The notes: generated by a model from the sequence alone, not told the origin. Shown: positions 25,799 through 35,886, numbered from the stretch's first letter. The stretch is DNA of 64,000 nucleotides from Flavobacteriales bacterium (GCA_016722445.1 JADKIZ010000004.1:1-64000); one strand, 5' to 3'. Made by a program: numbers and translations.

Positions 25799-27209
25799 GT
25801 GAATCTGTCGCAACATATACAGGCTTCATTTTATAAAACCATTGGCGAAGAGGCGCAAAAACTTGGCGCCGAGGTTTATGTCATTGGGGGATTTGTGAGA
25901 GATCTTTTGCTTCAACGGAGCAATTGCGACGTCGATTTTGTGACCAATGGCAATGGCATTGAACTCGCCAAAGCTTGCGCGCGAGCACTTGGAATAAAAA
26001 AGGTGGACATCTTCAAAACTTATGGCACAGCGCATTTCCGCTATAAAAACCTCGATCTGGAATTTGTAGGTGCCCGAAAAGAACCGTATAGCGAAGAGTC
26101 GCGCAATCCATTGGTGAGCCCCGGAACATTGGCAGATGATCAAAGAAGACGCGACTTCACAGTAAATGCATTGGCCATTGCATTGCAACCGGAAAATTTC
26201 GGTGAAGTGATTGATCCATTTGATGGGGTGGGTGATTTGGAAAAAAAACTCCTCAGAACACCTCTTGATCCTGACATTACATTTAGTGATGATCCATTGC
26301 GAATGATGCGTGCAGTGCGCTTTTCGAATCAACTTGGTTTTACCATTTCCGAAGAATCATACGCAGCGCTGAGCAGAAATGCCGATCGATTAAAAATCGT
26401 TCTATGGAGCGCATCATGACAGAGCTGAATAAAATCGTGATGTGTGAGAAACCCTCTCTAGGATTCACCCACCTTTTTAAAACTGGATTGTTGCACTGCT
26501 TTTTCCCTGAAATGGTGAAACTCCATGGCATTGAGAAAAAGAATGGCATTGCTCACAAAGACAATTTTTATCACACCATTCAGGTGCTGGATAATCTCTG
26601 TGTCATGTCAGACAAACTTTGGTTGCGCTGGTCTGCCATCATGCACGACATCGCTAAACCTGCGACCAAACGATTTGAAGAAGGAGCCGGTGGACTTTCC
26701 ATGGCCATGAAGATCTCGGCGCCCGCATGGTTCCCAAAATTTTCGCCCGATTAAAACTTCCCTTGGACCACCAGATGAAATACGTTCAGAAAATGGTATT
26801 GCTCCATCTGCGACCCATTGCACTTACCAAGGAAGAAATTTCCGACAGTGCCATCAGAAGGCTCCTTTTCGAAGCAGGCGATGACATAGATGACCTCATG
26901 CTACTCTGCAAAGCAGATATCACCTCGAAAAATGAGGCGAAAGTGAAAAGGTATCTGACCAATTATGAAATTGTCAGGGAAAAACTGATTGAACTTGAAG
27001 AAAAGGACAGAATCAGGAATTTCCAACCTCCGGTGACAGGTGAAATGATCATGCAGGTTTTTGGATTAAACCCGGGCAGAGAAGTTGGCATCATCAAAAA
27101 CGCCATCAAAGACGCTATTTTAGATGGTGTTATCCACAATGAATATGAAGAAGCCTATGGGTTTATGTTGTCCGAAGGCCACAAATTGGGCCTAACTCCA
27201 CAGGGGTGA
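25799..27209 (+). CDS. cca: CCA-adding / poly(A) polymerase-type tRNA nucleotidyltransferase (two frame shifts)
   Basis: Adds or repairs the 3' CCA of tRNAs. The class II nucleotidyltransferase core is clear: VYVIGGFVRDLLL and DVDFVT (about 20-45), RRRDFTVNALA, and the tRNA-binding domain FSDDPLRMMRAVRFSNQLGF. The C-terminal half carries an HD domain with HKDNFYHTIQVLDNL and MHDIAKPATKRF. The sequence is split in three frames: at about 26400 (RLKIV/MERI, one T missing) and about 26690 (after EEGAG, one base missing, restoring WTFHGHEDLGARMVPKI). Restored length about 470 residues, normal for the family. The start is GTG. The only known tRNA in the window encodes its own CCA, so repair may be a main job. 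Confidence 0.9.
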
Positions 27210-27332
27210 CAGATAGTATCTGGAGACCACTCACCGACCGCAGAAGTCCGTTCACCTTCAAAGCCTGATCAACAACCAAATACACTTATCATTCAGCTTT
27301 CATTCTTTGAATATTTGCAGCTGTAATCACAT

Positions 27333-28127
27333 TTGAACATGAACATCATCGAAGAAAAAACTCCCGAACAACAAGAAGAAATGATGAAAGAGTGGGAAAG
27401 TGCAAACCGTCGAGGACGACTGTTTGGCGGACTTTTCATTGTTGCCATTGGTGGTTTGTTCCTAATGAGGGAATTGGGAATATGGCTTCCCGAATGGCTA
27501 TTTACCTGGCAAATGCTGCTGATAGCCATCGGTGTTTTTATTGGTTTGAAGCATTCATTCAGAAACTTCGGCTGGATCATTATGATTCTGATTGGTTCTG
27601 CGTTTATGCTCAAAGAATATTACCCAAACTTCCAGTTCAGCAATTTGATCTGGCCTGTGGTAATCATTCTGGCTGGTATTTTCATCATCTTCAAACCTCG
27701 AAGAAGGGAATGTCGCGGCAGAATGGAATGGCATCACCATAGATACAAACGTGAATGGAGCACAACAGGTGGAGAATCTCGCGAAGACTTTCTTGATTTC
27801 AACGCCGTATTTGGTGGAATCAAAAAAAATGTCATTACCAAAACTTTTAGAGGTGGTGAAATAAATGCCGTTTTCGGTGGTGCGGAAGTCAATTTGATGC
27901 AAGCGGATTTTACAGGAACCATTGAACTCGAAATCAACAGCGTCTTTGGTGGAACGAGACTAATCATTCCTTCAAACTGGACCGTGAAATCAGAAGTTGC
28001 TGCAGTGATGGGTAGCGTTGAAGATAAACGTATGATCATGAAAGATGTTCATGCCGATCCCAATAAAATACTCATCTTGCGTGGCAATGCAGTGTTTGGT
28101 GGCATTGACATTCAATCTTATTCTTAA
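27333..28127 (+). CDS. LiaF-like membrane protein
   Basis: 264 residues. The first half has three to four transmembrane segments (GRLFGGLFIVAIGGLFLM, LLIAIGVFIGL, WIIMILIGSAFML, LIWPVVIILAGIFIIF). The cytosolic second half has the repeated beta motif FNAVFGGIKK, INAVFGGAEVN, INSVFGGTRL and AVFGGIDI of the cell-wall-active-antibiotic response (LiaF C-terminal) domain. In Bacillus LiaF holds back the LiaRS envelope-stress system. Here it leads an operon with DUF4288 and LytS/LytR-type genes, so it probably modulates that kinase. Confidence 0.85.
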   Translation: MNMNIIEEKTPEQQEEMMKEWESANRRGRLFGGLFIVAIGGLFLMRELGIWLPEWLFTWQMLLIAIGVFIGLKHSFRNFGWIIMILIGSAFMLKEYYPNFQFSNLIWPVVIILAGIFIIFKPRRRECRGRMEWHHHRYKREWSTTGGESREDFLDFNAVFGGIKKNVITKTFRGGEINAVFGGAEVNLMQADFTGTIELEINSVFGGTRLIIPSNWTVKSEVAAVMGSVEDKRMIMKDVHADPNKILILRGNAVFGGIDIQSYS

Positions 28128-28132
28128 TCACC

Positions 28133-28495
28133 ATGAATTGGTATAGCGCAAGACTCATTTTTCAGATACGTATACAACAGGATTCACTTGCCGTGCAGTT
28201 TGATGAATCAGTGCGATTGTTTCAGGCAGAGGATGCCAGCATGGCAATGATGTTGGCAAGAGATGCCGGTATCGCAGATGAAACCAGTTTCATCAATGTA
28301 CACGGCGACAAAGTTCTCTGGAAATTCATTGATGTGAATATGATTCACGAACTTGGAAACATTCAACAAGGCATTGAAGTTTTCTCCGATACCAGACACG
28401 AAGAAAAACCTGCTCACTTCATCAAATCAGTGAGGGCGTATTCGAATCGTGATCAAAACCAGAAGACATATTCGTGTGAGGTAAAGGTTGAATAA
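28133..28495 (+). CDS. DUF4288 protein
   Basis: 120 residues with WYSARLIFQI at the N terminus, FDESVRLFQAEDASMAMMLA and KVLWKFIDVNMIHEL, matching DUF4288. Cytosolic, function unknown. It lies five bases after the LiaF-like gene and overlaps the kinase gene by eight bases, so it is co-expressed with the signalling pair. Confidence 0.75.
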   Translation: MNWYSARLIFQIRIQQDSLAVQFDESVRLFQAEDASMAMMLARDAGIADETSFINVHGDKVLWKFIDVNMIHELGNIQQGIEVFSDTRHEEKPAHFIKSVRAYSNRDQNQKTYSCEVKVE

Positions 28496-29528
28496 AGTAA
28501 CAGGAACATATCGCCAAATGATCATCATCACCATTTGTTGGTGGCTGTTCTGGTCATTTGGACAAACCATGGTATACCATCGGATTGGACTTTCCTGGCG
28601 CGATTCATTGCTCGAGTCAATCATCACCACTACGGTTCTTGCATTGATTGGTATTATCATCTCCAATACCTTTCGTTATTATCAGCCTGTCAGTAAGAAT
28701 TTTTATTTACTCGGAGGATATATCATACTGCTTACTGCCCTCACCGGGCGTACGCTCTATTTATCCTTTTCATCATTACACGCCGATGATGCACACTATC
28801 AGGAACATTACCTCGGCATTATGCCATTGCGTGGTATCTATTACTTACTGATGATCACATTGATGACCATTTTCTTTTGGTTCAGAAATAAAATTGAAGA
28901 TCAGACACGTGCAAGACAACGCGGTGAAGAAGCAGAAAAACTTATGCGCGAAGCAGAACTTTCAAGACTGCGACTTCAATTGCAACCGCATTTTCTTTTC
29001 AATAGTTTGAATTCGATCAGCGCATTGGCAGGCAGCAAACCGGAAGAAGCGCGAAAAATGATACAGCAACTCTCCGATTTCTTGAGGGGTACTCTTCGAA
29101 AAGACGATCAACAGTTGGTGAGTGTGCATGAAGAATTACGTCACCTTACCCTTTATCTTGATATAGAAAAAGTAAGATTCGGTCATCGCCTCAAAACAGA
29201 GTTGATACGTGACGAAATAACAGATGAACTAAAAGTGCCTTCCCTACTCCTTCAACCCATTGTGGAGAATGCTGTAAAATTCGGTTTATATGATACGACT
29301 GAAGCAATTGTCATTCGCATAGAAACAGGTTCAGAAGAAGGACTTCTGGTTGTAAAAGTTCAAAACCCATATGATCCGGCAACAGCTCGGCCCAACAGTG
29401 GTACAGGTTTCGGACTTAGCTCCGTACAACGTCGACTCTATTTGTTGTACGGCCGCAATGATTTGCTCACAACAAGTCACCTCAATGGAATATTCACCAC
29501 TACTCTCAAAATACCGCAATACAAATGA
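28488..29528 (+). CDS. LytS-type sensor histidine kinase
   Basis: 346 residues. Four transmembrane segments occupy about residues 10-130. A coiled-coil linker (EEAEKLMREAELSRLRLQ) leads to the HisKA-7TM/His_kinase domain with QLQPHFLFNSLNSISAL, where the His (about 168) is the phosphorylation site. The ATPase part has LLLQPIVENAVKFGL and GTGFGLSSVQRRL. It probably senses cell-envelope state, given the LiaF-like partner. The TTG at 28488 is taken as start; an ATG at 28518 is the alternative. The response regulator starts four bases before its stop. Confidence 0.9.
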   Translation: MNKVTGTYRQMIIITICWWLFWSFGQTMVYHRIGLSWRDSLLESIITTTVLALIGIIISNTFRYYQPVSKNFYLLGGYIILLTALTGRTLYLSFSSLHADDAHYQEHYLGIMPLRGIYYLLMITLMTIFFWFRNKIEDQTRARQRGEEAEKLMREAELSRLRLQLQPHFLFNSLNSISALAGSKPEEARKMIQQLSDFLRGTLRKDDQQLVSVHEELRHLTLYLDIEKVRFGHRLKTELIRDEITDELKVPSLLLQPIVENAVKFGLYDTTEAIVIRIETGSEEGLLVVKVQNPYDPATARPNSGTGFGLSSVQRRLYLLYGRNDLLTTSHLNGIFTTTLKIPQYK

Positions 29529-30259
29529 TCAAAGTGATTCTCATCGATGATGAACCTTTGGCGAGAAGCATCGTCGCTGAATACCTTCAGTCATATCCGG
29601 AAATTGAAATTGTAAAGGAATGCAATGATGGATTCGAGGGCGTGAAAGCCATCGCTGAACACAAACCTGATCTCATCTTTCTCGATATTCAAATGCCCAA
29701 GTTGAATGGATTCGAAATGCTCGAAGTCCTCGAGCATGTGCCCTCTGTCATCTTTACTACCGCATTTGATGAATTTGCCATGAAGGCTTTTGATGCTCAT
29801 GCTGTGGATTATCTTTTGAAACCATTTAGCAAAGACAGGTTTGATAAAGCCATTCAAAAATGGCTCAACCAACATCAAAGTTCGGGAGCAACAGAACAAC
29901 TGCTCAATTCCCCAATGAAGCACCCGGAAGAACAGAATCGCATTGCAGTGAAATTCGGAAGCAACATCTCCATTATTCCCGCTGCTGATATTTTCTATAT
30001 CGAAGCGTATGATGACTATGTGAAAATTTTCACCGAGAAGGATTATTTTCTCAAGAAAAAGACCATGAATTATTTCGAACAAACCCTGAATCCAGCAGAT
30101 TTTCTAAGGGTACATCGGTCTTTTATCGTGAGACTTCAACAAATCACTCGCGTAGAACCTTATGAAAAGGGCAGTCATGTCGCGCTGTTGAAGAACGGCA
30201 AAAAGATTCCATTGAGCAGATCAGGTTATTCCAGACTAAAAGAAGAATTGGGGTTATAA
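29525..30259 (+). CDS. LytTR-family response regulator
   Basis: 244 residues: a receiver domain (1-120) with acidic pocket DDE, phosphoacceptor Asp54 in LIFLDIQMP, Thr in FTTAFD and Lys in YLLKPF; and a C-terminal LytTR DNA-binding domain (about 145-244) with IFYIEAYDDYVKIF and FLRVHRSFIV. It overlaps the kinase stop (ATGA) and so is the cognate partner. Target promoters are not evident in the window. Confidence 0.93.
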   Translation: MIKVILIDDEPLARSIVAEYLQSYPEIEIVKECNDGFEGVKAIAEHKPDLIFLDIQMPKLNGFEMLEVLEHVPSVIFTTAFDEFAMKAFDAHAVDYLLKPFSKDRFDKAIQKWLNQHQSSGATEQLLNSPMKHPEEQNRIAVKFGSNISIIPAADIFYIEAYDDYVKIFTEKDYFLKKKTMNYFEQTLNPADFLRVHRSFIVRLQQITRVEPYEKGSHVALLKNGKKIPLSRSGYSRLKEELGL

Positions 30260-30304
30260 CATGGATTGATTTGCTAACTTCGCGGTACCAAATCAATCTA
30301 AAAC

Positions 30305-32257
30305 ATGAGAATTTTTACGATCAGAAACTTATTTGCCTGTGCTTTCTTATTGGCCGGAATACAGGCGCTGGCTCAACCTTCTAATGACACACCATGTACC
30401 GCAGAAGTCATCACGGTAGATGGTGGTATTATCTCTGCTGACAACACTAATGCAACGGCTGATGCCAACGAGGTTGTTCCTCCTCCGGGAATGCCACCAG
30501 AACCTTGTTATACGGCTTGGTGCAATGGCGACACGGATGTACAAACCAGCATATGGTACACTTTTGTTGCACCTGCTAATGGTGCCGTGATTGCTACGAC
30601 ATGTCTCGAAGGAACAAGCAATGATACTCAAATTGCGATTTGGGAAGCTACAGATTGCAACGACTATACAACATTCACCTACTTCGGGGCAAATGATGAC
30701 ATGCCAGATGCATGTACAGCAGGCAATCAGTATGCATCTACATTATCCGTGGATGGACTCACTGCTGGAAACACCTACTATCTTCAGGTAGACACTTATG
30801 ATGGAACTACTGGAACCATAGACGTTGAAATCACTACTGGTGTTCCTAGTTCATTGGTCAATTTCATTCACAATTCCGGTGATGCCTTTCTGGCAACGGT
30901 TGACATTCGAGTGAATGGCGAGTTATTGAAAGATGATTTGATTTTCCAGACTTGCTCAGGTTATATACCTGTACCTGCTGATGTGGACGCATATGTTACT
31001 GTAAATCCTTCAACAAGTGTTGACGACAGCGCGCCAATTTTCTCCATGAATATCACGCTCCTAAGCTCATTGAATTATGTAGCAACCCTCACAGGTATAG
31101 CTTCTGCTACAGGCTATAATCCTGCACCGCCTGTTGATCTAGCATTTTATGCAGGCGCAGAATTCAATGCCGCTAACCCCGGTGATGTGGCGCTTTTGTT
31201 CCAACATGGTATTACAGATGCACCTGCTTCGTTCGATGTTTTTGAAGCAACATCATCAACTCAGCTTAACGACAATTTGATGTATGATGGATACAGTGGT
31301 GAAGGCTTCATCAATATTGCTGCAAACAATATGTCGATCAGTACTACAGATGGCACAACTGATCTCAATCTGACATTCTGTGCCCCTTTCACAACAGCTG
31401 GACAGTTTCAGGTTGGGATGGTGCTTGCTTACTCCGGATTTATTGATCCAGCAAATAATTCAGATGGCATGCCTGCCGGACTTTACGCAGTGAATCACAT
31501 CGACGGCACATTTATGCCACTCATTCCAGGACTTTGTCCAATTCCCGACAATGACGACATTTGTAATGCAACAACTTTGATCGTTGACGATACACCAACA
31601 GAATTTGACAATTCGTTCGCTTCATTGGAAAACAACGAATCATCACCGACGAATCTTCCAAATAATGATCCTGAAGCAGATTGCCTGAACCAATGGTGTG
31701 ATGGTATTTTGGATGGTACGCTATGGTTCAATTTCGTGGCTCCTTCATCAGGTAACGTCATTGTAACAACATGCTTCGATGTAACTTTTGATACACAAGT
31801 TGCCGTTTGCACAGTGGGTAATTGCAGTGATTTCAGCACCGTTACTTATGTTGGACAAAACGACGATATGGAAAATGGTTGTGGCGGCGGTGATCAATAT
31901 GCATCATATTTGATTTTGACTGGACTGACGCCTGGTGAGACTTACCACATTCAAGTAGATGGTTGGGAAGGTTCTACTGGTGTTTCTTCCATTCAAGTGT
32001 TGAACAACAGCGGCGTTTCTGAATTCGATCCAAAACAACTAAAAGTGTATCCCGTTCCTGCTACAGATCAAATCAGAATTGATGGTGTAAGAGGATCAGC
32101 TCAAATTCAAATCTCTGACTTGACCGGAAAAATCCAATATCAAGGAAATTATCAGCAAGGCTCAGCGATCGATGTGAAAGCACTTTCAACTGGCGTTTAT
32201 AACGTCACTGTAAGTTCTACGCATGGAGTACAATCCATCCTAATGATCAAAGAATAA
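30305..32257 (+). CDS. Secreted T9SS protein with duplicated PPC-like domains
   Basis: 650 residues. The signal peptide is IRNLFACAFLLAGIQALAQ. Two related domains, about 25-185 and 415-560, each start with NDTPC/NDDIC and contain WYTFVAP or WFNFVAP, then VTTCF and ANDDMPD/QNDDMEN and GNTYYLQVDTYDG or GETYHIQVDGWEG; these are pre-peptidase-C-terminal-like beta sandwiches. A middle part (about 190-400) resembles DUF4397-type beta domains (FIHNSGDAFLATVDIRVNG). The last 75 residues are a type A sorting domain. It is predicted to be surface-attached and adhesive; no enzyme motif was seen. A TAACTTCG -7-like element lies at 30275-30282. Confidence 0.85.
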   Translation: MRIFTIRNLFACAFLLAGIQALAQPSNDTPCTAEVITVDGGIISADNTNATADANEVVPPPGMPPEPCYTAWCNGDTDVQTSIWYTFVAPANGAVIATTCLEGTSNDTQIAIWEATDCNDYTTFTYFGANDDMPDACTAGNQYASTLSVDGLTAGNTYYLQVDTYDGTTGTIDVEITTGVPSSLVNFIHNSGDAFLATVDIRVNGELLKDDLIFQTCSGYIPVPADVDAYVTVNPSTSVDDSAPIFSMNITLLSSLNYVATLTGIASATGYNPAPPVDLAFYAGAEFNAANPGDVALLFQHGITDAPASFDVFEATSSTQLNDNLMYDGYSGEGFINIAANNMSISTTDGTTDLNLTFCAPFTTAGQFQVGMVLAYSGFIDPANNSDGMPAGLYAVNHIDGTFMPLIPGLCPIPDNDDICNATTLIVDDTPTEFDNSFASLENNESSPTNLPNNDPEADCLNQWCDGILDGTLWFNFVAPSSGNVIVTTCFDVTFDTQVAVCTVGNCSDFSTVTYVGQNDDMENGCGGGDQYASYLILTGLTPGETYHIQVDGWEGSTGVSSIQVLNNSGVSEFDPKQLKVYPVPATDQIRIDGVRGSAQIQISDLTGKIQYQGNYQQGSAIDVKALSTGVYNVTVSSTHGVQSILMIKE

Positions 32258-32280
32258 AATTGTGATTGATTTCAATCAAC

Positions 32281-32312
32281 ATGGGCTGCAATGATGCAGC
32301 CCATTTTTTTTT
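32281..32312. terminator. Bidirectional terminator between the secreted-protein gene and tsaD
   Basis: ATGGGCTGCA pairs perfectly with TGCAGCCCAT around an ATGA loop (32281-32304) and is followed by a T run on the plus strand. It separates two convergent genes. Confidence 0.88.
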
Positions 32313-32315
32313 CGC

Positions 32316-33317
32316 CTAGATTTTCCAATGTGCCTTTGGAGCCCAATGGAGATCGGCGAAATCACCATCCAAATATTGGTAATACGCAGCAATGCCTATC
32401 ATCGCTGCATTGTCAGTGCAGAACTGAAAATCTGGAATAAATGCACGACAACCTTTCTTTTCTGCCAATTCATGAAATGATTTTCGCAACAATGAATTTG
32501 CCGACACACCGCCAGCAAGACAGATTTGATGAATGCCAGTTTCTTCAATAGCTCGGCTAAAATTTTTCAACAAATATGAAACGATGGTATATTGATATGA
32601 TGCGCAGATGTGATTTAATTCCTCTTGAATAAAGTCAGGATTTTCTGCTTTTCGATCACGCAGGAAATAAAGCAAACTTGTTTTTAATCCGGAGAAACTG
32701 TATTTCAATCCATCCAATTTTGGTATTGGAAATTGATACTTGGTATGATCGCCCAAGGATGCATGTCGATCGATGAGCGGACCTCCCGGATACGGCAACC
32801 CAAGTACTTTGGCAGCCTTATCAAATGCTTCACCCGCTGCATCATCAATGGTTTCAGCCATCACTTCCATCGATGCAGGATGATTTACACGAACAATTTG
32901 GGTATGTCCACCACTTACCGTGAGACATAAAAATGGAAATTCCGGCACAGGTTGATCATCACTTTTGCGGATAAAATGCGCGAGCACGTGCGCCTTCATA
33001 TGATGAACTGCGATCAAAGGAATATTCAACGACAAACTCAAACTCTTTGCAAACGACACTCCTACCAGAAGCGATCCCATGAGACCTGGCCCTTGAGTCA
33101 CTGCTACCGCGTTGAGTTGAGAAACGCTCACTGCAGCCTCTTCCAAAGCCTGATGAACGACTGGTAAGATGTTTACTTGGTGAGCACGACTTGCCAACTC
33201 TGGAACAACGCCGCCGTATTTTTCATGAACCTTTTGAGTGGCGATAATATTTGACAAAACTTTATCACCACATAAAACTGCTGCCGATGTTTCATCGCAA
33301 CTCGATTCAATGGCCAA
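32316..33317 (-). CDS. tsaD: tRNA N6-adenosine threonylcarbamoyltransferase
   Basis: Catalyses the last step of the universal t6A37 tRNA modification, with TsaB, C and E. The ASKHA fold has IESSCDETSAAVL at the start, HHMKAHVLAH for the iron/zinc site, LTVSGGHTQIV and LAGGVSANSLLR. Length 333 from the TTG at 33317. Homologues normally have several residues before (I)LAIESSC, and the frame is open upstream to the apbE stop (NSLPYILAIESSC) but contains no ATG, GTG or other TTG. Thus either the TTG is used or translation starts at a rare codon such as ATC at 33338. It follows the ApbE gene by 33 bases. Confidence 0.92.
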   Translation of the reverse strand: MAIESSCDETSAAVLCGDKVLSNIIATQKVHEKYGGVVPELASRAHQVNILPVVHQALEEAAVSVSQLNAVAVTQGPGLMGSLLVGVSFAKSLSLSLNIPLIAVHHMKAHVLAHFIRKSDDQPVPEFPFLCLTVSGGHTQIVRVNHPASMEVMAETIDDAAGEAFDKAAKVLGLPYPGGPLIDRHASLGDHTKYQFPIPKLDGLKYSFSGLKTSLLYFLRDRKAENPDFIQEELNHICASYQYTIVSYLLKNFSRAIEETGIHQICLAGGVSANSLLRKSFHELAEKKGCRAFIPDFQFCTDNAAMIGIAAYYQYLDGDFADLHWAPKAHWKI

Positions 33318-33350
33318 TATGTATGGTAGTGAATTGATAGGAAGACTCTT

Positions 33351-34388
33351 TTATTCTGCCACCTCTGTACTATCCGGGGCAATGAGCATATCATCGAAAC
33401 CAACTGTAGAAGCACTGTGTAATGTAGAATCGCTCATGTAAAACATGAATGATTGCACCCTAGTTTCTGGATTGACATTGTAATACTCACCCGCTTTCTC
33501 AAGACCCATCATCATAAATGTTTCAGAAAAAACAGAAGCCTCGACCATGGTTGGTGCAGCTACTGCAACATAAACCATTTCATTTTCTACAGGGTAACCA
33601 TAAGTCGGATCGATCATACCTGGTTTATCCAGATTATTCCTGCTCGAAAATGCAAGATTCTGTAACCTGAGTGTTTGATCCGTTGAATCCTGTGCTACAC
33701 CAAGTGAGATGATGTTCAAAGAATCTACTGCACTTCCGTACGTCAGAATTTGTTTGCCATATCGAATCCTGTATTGCTTTACACCAGCATTTTTAAGGTA
33801 TTCACCCATGTGGTCTATGGCGAGTGCAGCGGCTATCAGCGCGAAGTCAGCTTCAATTCTCGGATCCGATTTTCTTACTTGACTTTCGATGTACCGATTG
33901 GAACTGTCATACATTTCATTCAGATCGAGTTTAGCACCGTCAAATCCGACAAAATTGTAAATGGAGTCGAGATTTGGCTCTGGCAATCCACCGCTATTGG
34001 CCACAATCCACGCCCTGCGCAATGGTCCCATGGTTGGATCATAATACTGCTGACTGGCCAAATTCATATCGCGTGTCAGGTCGAAAACCATCCCGAAAAC
34101 CTTAGAAGAATCATTGAAACGAAAAACGCTGTCTCTTCTCGTATAAGCGTTGATTTGCGAAATAATGCTAGCGCTGTTGTTGACGTCAAAAGCTTCTTCA
34201 AAAGCCCTTACGATTGAATCAATTCCAGAGGTATAATCCACAGAATCTCCCACTGCATCGATAAAATACGGTTTGCCGAATAAGCTACCGGTATAATACC
34301 TACCCGCCAGCGGTGTGGTTTTTTCGCCACATGCCACCAGTAGAAGAAACAACAGAAAAACGGAAAAGATTCTGACGTCTGATTTCAC
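33351..34388 (-). CDS. ApbE-family FAD:protein FMN transferase lipoprotein
   Basis: 345 residues, with a lipoprotein signal (FSVFLLFLLLVACGEKT, lipobox LVAC), so it is anchored outside the inner membrane. The ApbE fold is recognised from YYDPTMGPLRRAW, FALIAAALAIDHMGEYLKNAG and the late PTMVEASVFSETFMMMG. ApbE transfers FMN to threonine of Nqr, Rnf or other extracytoplasmic flavoproteins. GCDLG- and T-D-rich metal-binding motifs are somewhat degenerate, so activity is likely but not certain. Upstream of tsaD in one transcript. Confidence 0.82.
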   Translation of the reverse strand: MKSDVRIFSVFLLFLLLVACGEKTTPLAGRYYTGSLFGKPYFIDAVGDSVDYTSGIDSIVRAFEEAFDVNNSASIISQINAYTRRDSVFRFNDSSKVFGMVFDLTRDMNLASQQYYDPTMGPLRRAWIVANSGGLPEPNLDSIYNFVGFDGAKLDLNEMYDSSNRYIESQVRKSDPRIEADFALIAAALAIDHMGEYLKNAGVKQYRIRYGKQILTYGSAVDSLNIISLGVAQDSTDQTLRLQNLAFSSRNNLDKPGMIDPTYGYPVENEMVYVAVAAPTMVEASVFSETFMMMGLEKAGEYYNVNPETRVQSFMFYMSDSTLHSASTVGFDDMLIAPDSTEVAE

Positions 34389-34517
34389 ACTGCGAAACTA
34401 CATCCGGAGACCGCTACAGACAAGAGTTTTTTAACCCCAGAAAACAAAAAGAAAACGGATTTCTTCCGTAGGCACTTCTGGCCTGATATTCGCGTTACGA
34501 ACAGAAATTCCTCAACG

Positions 34518-35783
34518 TTGAAAGTATTACCATTTGGTTTATTCCTATTGTGCATATCGATTCAGGGTTTTGCTACTGAATTGATTCAGAATGCTGTCTT
34601 TATGAACGACATCAAAACTGTACAGGTTTACCCAGAAGATAACCCATTAGGCTATCCTTTCATCGCTTTACACTCTTCGGAAAAACTGGAATTCCATTTT
34701 GACGTCATGACGACTGAAATGGAAACCTACAACTTTGGAATATTGCATTGTGACCATGCATGGAAAACGGACGATATTCCACCGAATGAATACATCCAAG
34801 GTTTTCAGACATTGTCCATTTCAGAATTCGATGCGGGATTCAGTACCATGTTCGATTACGTCCACTACTCATTTACCTATCCGGCCGATATGAGCAAACC
34901 GAGATATTCCGGGAACTATGCCATGGTTGTTTTCAGTGGACAGGATATTCACGACAAGTCTTCTTGGCTCATCACATATCGATTTATCATTTATGAAAAC
35001 ACGGTTTCTGTAAATTCTCGGGTCACTGCTCCATCTGTGGTATCACGCAGATTTACAGGTCAGGAAGTGGACTTCGATATCGGTTATAAAGGTTTCAGTA
35101 TTTACGATCCGATGAAAGAAATCAATGTTTCCATTTTGCAGAACATGAACTGGAAAACTGCAAAACATGATCTCAAACCCATCTTCATCAAACAGGATGT
35201 TCTCACATTCGATTACTCGACCGGAGAAAATGTCTTCGATGGAGGAAGCGAATGGAGAAACTATGAAGTGAAAGACATTCGATATGTGTCTTCAGAAGTT
35301 TCTGCCATCGTGCGCGAGCCAGATGGATATCATGTTCATTTAAGGCAAGATATTCCGGAAGGGAAAAAAGCCTATGCCACTTGGCCAGATCTCAATGGAA
35401 ATGTCTTAATACGCAATGACGATGCCTCCGACTCTGATCTAGAATCGGACTATGTCTGGGTTCATTTCCAACTGGCCATGCCTGAAATATTTGAATCAGA
35501 TGTTTTTGTGGAAGGAAGATTTAATTCATTTCAGAAAACTCCGGATCAATGTGTATACAACAAAGTAACTGGAGCTTATGAAGCAACGCTTCTCCTCAAA
35601 CAAGGTTATTATAACTACAGGTATTTTATCCGTGATAAATTCTATTCCAACGATGACCTCTCCGGTACGGAAGGAAATTATACTGCCACACAAAATGACT
35701 ATCACATCATCGTGTACATGTATGATCGCAATCTGAATTGTGATAGAATTATTGCTGTGAAAGCAGATGGCAGTTCCAAATAA
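34518..35783 (+). CDS. Type IX secretion system plug-type protein (DUF5103)
   Basis: 421 residues with a signal peptide (LPFGLFLLCISIQGFAT). The family (PF17116) has MNDIKTVQVYPEDNPLGYPF, HCDHAWKTDDIPPNEYIQGF and a C-terminal immunoglobulin-like domain ending in YDRNLNCDRIIA. Members related to the F. johnsoniae plug protein close the periplasmic end of the T9SS translocon SprA when no substrate is bound. This agrees with the several T9SS cargo proteins in this window. The start is TTG at 34518. The assignment to the family is strong; the exact role within T9SS is inferred. Confidence 0.85.
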   Translation: MKVLPFGLFLLCISIQGFATELIQNAVFMNDIKTVQVYPEDNPLGYPFIALHSSEKLEFHFDVMTTEMETYNFGILHCDHAWKTDDIPPNEYIQGFQTLSISEFDAGFSTMFDYVHYSFTYPADMSKPRYSGNYAMVVFSGQDIHDKSSWLITYRFIIYENTVSVNSRVTAPSVVSRRFTGQEVDFDIGYKGFSIYDPMKEINVSILQNMNWKTAKHDLKPIFIKQDVLTFDYSTGENVFDGGSEWRNYEVKDIRYVSSEVSAIVREPDGYHVHLRQDIPEGKKAYATWPDLNGNVLIRNDDASDSDLESDYVWVHFQLAMPEIFESDVFVEGRFNSFQKTPDQCVYNKVTGAYEATLLLKQGYYNYRYFIRDKFYSNDDLSGTEGNYTATQNDYHIIVYMYDRNLNCDRIIAVKADGSSK

Positions 35784-35886
35784 TTCCTGGCTTAACCTGG
35801 ATCATCATGTTTAGCCACCTTGATCAGCATCAATGAAGATTTCATCCGTTGTGATCAACCTTTGCCGCCTCAATAAATCAACTAAT

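Noticed and set aside
25799..27209. cca as a real pseudogene or as programmed frameshifting
   Set aside because: Two one-base losses at different sites, with conserved sequence on each side and the same pattern in ten other genes, fit sequence errors. There is no slippery heptamer with a following pseudoknot that I can see.
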